Origin: Phallusia mammillata | Taxonomy: Eukaryota; Chordata; Ascidiacea; Phlebobranchia; Ascidiidae | Length of the DNA stretch: 64,000 bases | Assembly (NCBI GenBank): GCA_003260075.1 | Contig: QLIY01000365.1 | Span: 62,001 to 126,000 of the forward strand | Reading direction: 5' to 3' | Shown: in pieces, positions 58,741-64,000 of the stretch | How the letters are laid out: each line of letters opens with the position of its first letter | Position numbering within the stretch: position 1 is the first letter of the stretch | The notes under the pieces: model-generated | What the model saw: only the letters and a program-made list of their open reading frames with translations | What the model was told of the DNA's origin: nothing | Databases searched by the model: none | Position numbers and translations under genes: made by a program

Positions 58741-61700
58741 TGTCAATCAAACTTTAGGCCCTAAACGGACTTCTTAAAAGACACACGGGTTCGGGCACGC
58801 GTATTCCGTTTAACCTACTATTTCAAAAGCTTATTTTTTTCCGGGGTGGTAAGGAGAAATGGGAAAATGCTAATTGCGAGAGAGATTCAAAAGGCCGAAA
58901 AAACAACAACAATTAAATTATTTCAACGCCTTTTTATAAAACGCTCTCGTGTTTATCGCCAAAAAAATGATAGCTCATTTTTTTACATTAAGTCTATTTG
59001 TAATATTAATATGAGAACAAAGGTATGACATTCAAGAACTTGTATTTTTGCTTATGTTTGACGTTTAGCTCACCAGAACTCAGCATCGAAGCGAAATATT
59101 TGCGGGGGGGGGGACATCAAGTCTATTTGTAATATTAATAATTTTGGTAATATGAGAACAAAGGTATGACATTCAAGAACTTGTATTTTTGCTTACGTTT
59201 GACGTTTAGCTCACCAGAACTCAGCATCGAAGCGAAATATTTGCGAGCACACAAGCAAAGGATTTTGTTAAGCATCACACCAGTTGAACGACTTTGTTAG
59301 TTTTGTTACGTTTTCAAGATCTTTGCAGGGTTCCCGCGGGTATGGAAAACCTGGAAAGGTTATGGAATTTAAATTTGTATTTTTAAGGCCAGGAAAAGTT
59401 TTGAAAAAGGCCAACTTTTGCAAAAGTCCTTGAAAAAGTATGGAATTTGGCGCCTGTTTTACCCTGAAAATGCCAGTAGAACTTCAAATTGCCTAACGTT
59501 TGTATATTCGTTGCAAGTATGGTAAATTGGCTACATCTACCAAAGCCTCTTTACTAGTTTTACGATGAGAATTGCTCTATTTTTTTCGAATAAGGTTATG
59601 GAATTGGGATTTTTTTCTTGAAAAGTTTTGGAAAAGTCGTGGAATTTATAAACGAAAATTGCGCGGGAACCCTGTCTTTGTTGCGTTGTTAGTTTCTTTG
59701 CTCCTCCAGTGCTGCGGTAGGGTTGCCCGCTATGGTCCAGGTCTAGATGCAGAAGCTAAAAAGCACAGAAATTTGTTGTGAAAATTATCCACTGCAGAAA
59801 TTCACAAGGCAGTAAATAACCGTAAAACGTTTTTTTGAGTTTTAACAAGTACTGTTGTTGTTATCGTCTGGAGCGATATAAAATTTACAATCATTGTTTT
59901 TTTTTCACGGGGTTCGAACCCAAGACACTCCCGGGGACAAATCCCGATCAGGGTTTTTTATGTCTGTATATGGGGGGGGGGTGCAAAGAAATACTTACAT
60001 TTTATACATATACCATCTAATGGCGCCTAAAAAGCATACATTAATTTCTAACTTGATGCACAGATTAACAGTCATTTTAGTTTTTATGACGTCATAATCT
60101 ATATTGTGACGCTTGTGGTATCCAATTGGGGTCGCGACCCACAGTTTGAGAAGCCCTGCGCTAGACCATTCGGCCAAGTTCCTGCCCTTTACAGCAGTCA
60201 TTGTTCAAACTAAGTAGTTTTTCTGTTTACCAGTGTGTGTGCGGGGGGGGGGCTGATCAGGGTTTTTTGTGTCTGTTTATGAGTCAGGCGCGCCGGACCA
60301 TTCGGCCAAGTTCCTGCCCTTTACAGTCATTGTTCAAACTAAGTAGTTTTTCTGTTTACCAGTGTGTGTGCCTCTAGTGGGCTCCCAACCCACAATGTAT
60401 TGGTTGGCAACGTAAGAAGTCTACTAACCAAAGCGCACATGCATTTTTCTAATTGTTTATCACTATATTGTCTCAAATTGCTCCCTTCGTCCGCTATTTT
60501 CGATTTTATGACAATACAGGGGGCTGTGACGACTCCAGTTCTGCTAATATACAATGACTGCATAAATAAGTGTGCCCTGATCGCTGGTGTGCATTAATGC
60601 TTTAGTGACGGTTTCGGTTATAAGTTAATTAAATTAGTCAATTAGTTTCAGTTTCGATTCCCACCGCAGGCTGGATTTTCGACAGCCTATGCCTTGTCAT
60701 GACAAAAAGTTGACAAAAAACATTTAAAAAATGGCAACTTACGATAGAAACAATGTGGCAAATTATGTAACTCCTCGTAATTGCTATCGTCGAAACAGCA
60801 CGGTTGGTGTGTTCCGTGGATCCATCAGTTGTTCACACGTCGAAATTGAGATACTACCACCAAAACCACACTTAACTCGTTCTCGTAGTGGAACAAAGAT
60901 GCATTCTTTGGCCTCTGTCTTAACTGGAATTCAAAACAATCGTTTCATTGTCTTTGACTCTTTAAAACAATGGAAAAATGGTAAATTTGATTGTTACCTG
61001 CGACACATAGCTGAAGTGACGTCACAATTGCTAACACAATCACAATAGTGGGACTCATTGTTGCGGAATATCTAAAAAACATGTGAAAATGTCGTTATGA
61101 GTTGATAATCGCCGCGTTCTACAACTAAATACCACGTCATAAAACAAATATTGTGAAAAACAATTTACATGTTCCATTCAAGTGGGCCAACGAAGTAAAA
61201 CAGTGGGAAATAAGCGGTTATAAAGTCCTACAGTAAAAATAAATTGTGTGTAGATTTATTAACTAAGTCTCACTGGTTAATAAATAGCGAATACCCTTTG
61301 TTTAAGAAATTATAAGTACCCCGCCGAAAAAAAACATAAAAAATGGCGATCAAAATGGCGGACCGCGGTCTATATCCGGACCTTTGAGGCGTTGGGTGTG
61401 CACCTCGACGGTATCTTGATTGCGGCCACACTTGCTATTTTGTGTGTTAATTTCTTGATCGTTGCTATGTAGCGACAGTTAACTCGAGTCCGTATAGCGA
61501 TTCTCGGAGTGCCTGAAGTATTTCCAATCTTTATAGGTCAGATTGTGCAACTTTGCGACGACAAAATGGTCCTTTATTCCAATATACTATTAACAAAACG
61601 GCGATAGTTTGCACACAGTTGTATCTATGACGTAATAAACTGTATGTTGTATTTTGCTTTGTGCTGCCTTTATAGATCCAATGTATTGTCTTACGAATAT

Positions 61701-62704
61701 CAGCTAGTAATTGAGTCTCATTTATTTCACACGATAGCCATAAGGATTGACTATGTTGACGCAGAATACAACGCCACTGCATTTTATATAATTAGAAATA
61801 TATTGTGCAAAAGACTAGTTATATATGGATTGCACATACGCACGGAGACATGAACTACTGCGATCTACAACGTAAGCGCGAAATACACAGTCTAAACCAG
61901 TGGTTCTCAAACTCGGTTTTCGGGGGCGCATGCAGCTCCCAACTACTTATTTTGCTGCTCGCACCAGACCTCAGAAAACCCCCAAACATCGCTATTTTAG
62001 TTTTTAAAGTCATTTTCTTTAGTAATTTTCTCAAGGTTTCGTTTTTTTGCGGCTCCTTACACACTTAAAAAATACCATTTGGCCCCGACAATAAAAAAGT
62101 TTGAGACCACTGTTCTAAACTCTTACACTGTTTGTATATTGAAGACGAGTCAGCAATATTTAAAAAGAGAATGAAAGCCATTTACTCTGAAGAAGAAGTG
62201 GCCAGTTACACTCGACTTGGCATCGAAATTGCTGTTGAACTTGCATTTGTAGCGAAGCATGAAGCATTGCGAGCAAACCAAGTACAGGCTTGTCGACCAA
62301 CGTGGCGCTAAGTATTGTTTGGACTCGAATTCCTAATCGTCCAAGTGTGAAGTCTGACTCAAATTGGCCATGTTTGTTATTTTGAAAAGACTTGTATTTT
62401 TGTTGAAGTTTAGCCCACCAGAAGCATTGAAGTGTAATATTTGCGAGCGCACAAGCGATAAGGTATTGTTTAGCAAAGGGGCGGCAACCTGTATTGCACT
62501 GCGGGCCGTTTCTAAAACAGAATTCCCGGACCGGCCTTTAAAAACCTACACATATTTACAAATAAAAACGCTTAAATTAGGTTGTCATTCCCGGGAGGCA
62601 CGGGGAAAATGTTTCCAAGCATTTACCTTAAAAAATGCACAGCCCGGTAACGAACTTCTCGCGGACCAGCACTAGGCCGCGGCCCGGCGGTTGCCGACGA
62701 CTGG

Positions 62705-62773
<69 letters not shown>

Positions 62774-63858
62774 AAGTTGAACGACAAATTTGTTAAATTT
62801 CTAAGATCTTTGCGATGCTATAAACTATAAAATCGTTTCAAAATCCTATACGAACGTCCTTATTAGCAAATAGTATATCCTAAGTTGTTTTATTTTTATA
62901 GGTCCGATAAACAAAAAAGCAGATTGCACAACAAAACCCTGCAAAAACTGTGACGATGCCAAGCTACTCGATAATGGATGTTATAGTTGTGTTTGTGACG
63001 AGTATGTGTTGGACGACATGCATTTAACAGGTCAGAACTATAGAAAATCATTGAACTATGTTTTATCACTCCGTTGGTGCCAGTCTGTATGCAGGCTACA
63101 GCCGCACAATCGTGTTAACGCTGTTTTTTTTGTTTGATGCTTTTGAAGGCGTCTTGTATGGGACGTCGAAACGTCGGTTAGTTATAATAAAAACTGCTGG
63201 CAGAGCAATAATCGTTTATATAACTCTAATGTATTGATAAAAAATGTTCACTTGTAAATAGGTGTTTGCTATAAAAGGTTATTACCGATTACTCTTAATA
63301 ATAATGTATCCAATTTGCCAAGCATTTTCTTGCAATTAACAGAAATATGCAATTAAATGGAATACTTTTAACCCAGTAAACTAAATAAATTAAAAAAAAA
63401 ATTAAAGCAGGCCATCACTGATTTAGTTAATCTTACTGTCATATAGAAAGTCATAGTTTCATGATAATTAATATCTAGTGGTGGGTTTCAAATTTTTTGT
63501 CAGCCGGTTCTGTTACAAACAGTCCATTGACAGTAACCAGTAATGTTAACCAGTTCGCTGATCTCATACAATTTTTGACACGGTTCTGTAGAACCAGTGC
63601 GAACCGGTCGAATCCTACCACTGATAATATCTCGTATAGAAAGTCAAAGTTTCACAATATCCCAAAGCTATGATCAATAGAAAATCATTTATAATTCCTA
63701 TGTATGTGATTTAAATACAGCTGATCAATGGAAACAGGTGGAAGGTTGGGTAAAGGAAAAAGCTGCAGATGGAAAAGCTGCAGGTGCATTGATAAACAAA
63801 TGGCCAAAATCAGATGATGGAAAAGTTAGGATTATGATACACTTGCCATTCGAAACAG
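58062..63858 (+). CDS. Secreted Cys-rich protein of unknown function, 5' part
   Basis: Not recognised. Three exons with consistent phase-1 junctions: 58062-58116 (signal peptide MNPTIIVVVFLLVSMAAA), 62902-63030, 63721-63858. The last exon ends at a donor (ACAG|GTAAAT), so the gene continues past the window. The second exon is a compact module with CTTKPCKNC and NGCYSCVCDEY, somewhat like antistasin-type or other small secreted Cys-rich repeats. The third exon is Lys-rich with Trp residues (WKQVEGWVKEK, NKWPKSDDGKVRIMIHLPF). All introns being phase 1 fits a secreted modular protein. The first intron is about 4.8 kb and contains another small gene, so linkage of exon 1 to exon 2 is inferred from signal peptide, strand and phase only. 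A TATA box 88 bases before the ATG supports the start. Confidence 0.6.
58683..58738 (+). other. 56-base G run
   Basis: Followed by a second copy of the 57713-57770 sequence, ending at a different continuation. Confidence 0.75.
59326..59674. mobile_element. MITE with CAGGGTTCCCGCG ends
   Basis: Inverted ends CAGGGTTCCCGCG and GCGCGGGAACCCTG enclose repeated TATGGAATTT and GGAAAAGT motifs. This resembles a widespread animal hAT-derived element. Confidence 0.65.
60743..61058 (-). pseudogene. Truncated, frameshifted copy of the first two exons of the trefoil/protease gene
   Basis: Exon 60998-61058 encodes a signal peptide nearly identical to that of the gene at 47721 (MSPTIVIVLAIVTSLQLCVA). Exon 60743-60923 repeats the trefoil exon (ECIFVPLRERVKCGFG..., CEQL). 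A net one-base insertion between CEQL and the Cys-Cys pair shifts the frame to a TAG, and a 3-base in-frame insertion lies before it. The upstream flank (about 61060-61200) matches the flank of the parent (47722-47880), so the copy arose from genomic duplication, not from mRNA. No further parent exons were found downstream on this strand. Sequencing error at the one-base shift cannot be excluded; then it would be a small secreted trefoil gene. Confidence 0.7.
61341..61370 (+). promoter_or_regulatory. CG-rich promoter-like segment with YY1-type motifs
   Basis: Two AAATGGCG motifs 12 bases apart, the second as CAAAATGGCGGAC, resemble YY1 sites of housekeeping promoters. It sits about 490 bases before the small plus-strand gene and 280 bases beyond the start of the minus-strand duplicate. 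Confidence 0.35.
61850..62311 (+). CDS. Small two-exon protein of 62 residues, unknown
   Basis: Exon 61850-61871 (ATG, codes MNYCDLQ, donor C|GTAAGC) and exon 62145-62311 (acceptor TTGTATATTGAAG, ends CGC TAA) join in phase 1. The product is mostly helical and Cys-poor, with ESAIFKKRMKAIYSEEE, ASYTRLGIEIAVELAFV and a C-terminus QACRPTWR. The sequence composition looks coding and I do not recognise the family. The short hydrophobic stretch IEIAVELAFVA could be an amphipathic helix or a short membrane contact. The intron is almost filled by a 215-base hAT-type element. A promoter-like region with ATGGCG motifs lies about 490 bases upstream. The exons are too short for simple ORF finding, and the acceptor is purine-containing, so the call is tentative. 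Confidence 0.5.
61898..62112. mobile_element. hAT-like MITE in the intron of the small gene
   Basis: Ends CAGTGGTTCTCAAAC and GTTTGAGACCACTG; flanks GTCTAAAC and TTCTAAAC form an 8-base target duplication with one mismatch. Confidence 0.75.
62707..62771 (+). other. 65-base G run
   Basis: Directly follows the end of a hAT-like MITE (GGTTGCCGACGACTG) in the first intron of the secreted Cys-rich gene. Confidence 0.75.
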
Positions 63859-64000
63859 GTAAATAAGTGAATTATGCTACTTAGTAATTTGGTAAATACA
63901 GTAAACATTGGGTATTCTGGATCTTTGTATGGTTCGGACAAAACATGGGGTACAAATCATTTGTAATTTGGTAAGGGTTTAACTAATCAACATCGGTTTA

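Noticed and set aside
60731..61048. Plus-strand frame of 105 codons
   Set aside because: Antisense to the duplicated signal-peptide and trefoil exons; the parent locus has the same antisense opening at 47448.

Overview
The window is nuclear DNA of an invertebrate chordate, most likely a solitary ascidian of the Ciona type. It is AT-rich, and its genes are split into many short exons by small GT-AG introns. Very numerous short inverted-repeat elements (MITEs) and tRNA-derived SINE pieces fill introns and spacers. Adjacent near-identical segments differ by small variants, as expected from a very heterozygous animal whose two haplotypes were partly both placed in the assembly. The species call is inference; intron-by-intron reading frames are seen directly.

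Layout: (1) 310-8608, minus: a Na+/Cl- dependent glycine transporter (SLC6A5/SLC6A9 type), 12 exons, with its C-terminus beyond the left edge. (2) 11613-17948, plus: ODAD3/CCDC151, an outer dynein arm docking coiled-coil protein, complete in 11 exons. (3) 18860-23600, minus: an RNF4-type SUMO-targeted RING ubiquitin ligase, complete in 4 exons, with a possible second first exon at 20562-20664. (4) 26268-30397, minus: a class A GPCR in 5 exons with a TATA box. (5) 33401-47721, minus: a 23-exon, about 1169-residue secreted mosaic protein with a signal peptide, trefoil (P) domains, silk-like Gly/Leu/Ser repeats and a C-terminal trypsin-fold domain that has lost catalytic His and Ser. (6) 58062-63858, plus: 5' part of a secreted Cys-rich protein behind a TATA box, running off the right edge. 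Its long first intron holds a small two-exon gene (61850-62311, plus) and a decayed copy of the first two exons of gene 5 (60743-61058, minus).

The spacers 8.6-11.6, 23.6-26.3, 30.4-33.4 and 47.7-58 kb contain mainly repeats and haplotype duplications. About 40 runs of G (9 to 88 bases), nearly all on the plus strand, and a few single n positions mostly sit at junctions where the following sequence repeats what came just before. They look like assembly joins rather than biology. Several long open frames that encode poly-Gly or poly-Pro are products of these runs.

The genes do not form a pathway; they are ordinary neighbouring animal genes. The most unusual item is the catalytically dead trefoil/protease mosaic protein and its truncated duplicate.
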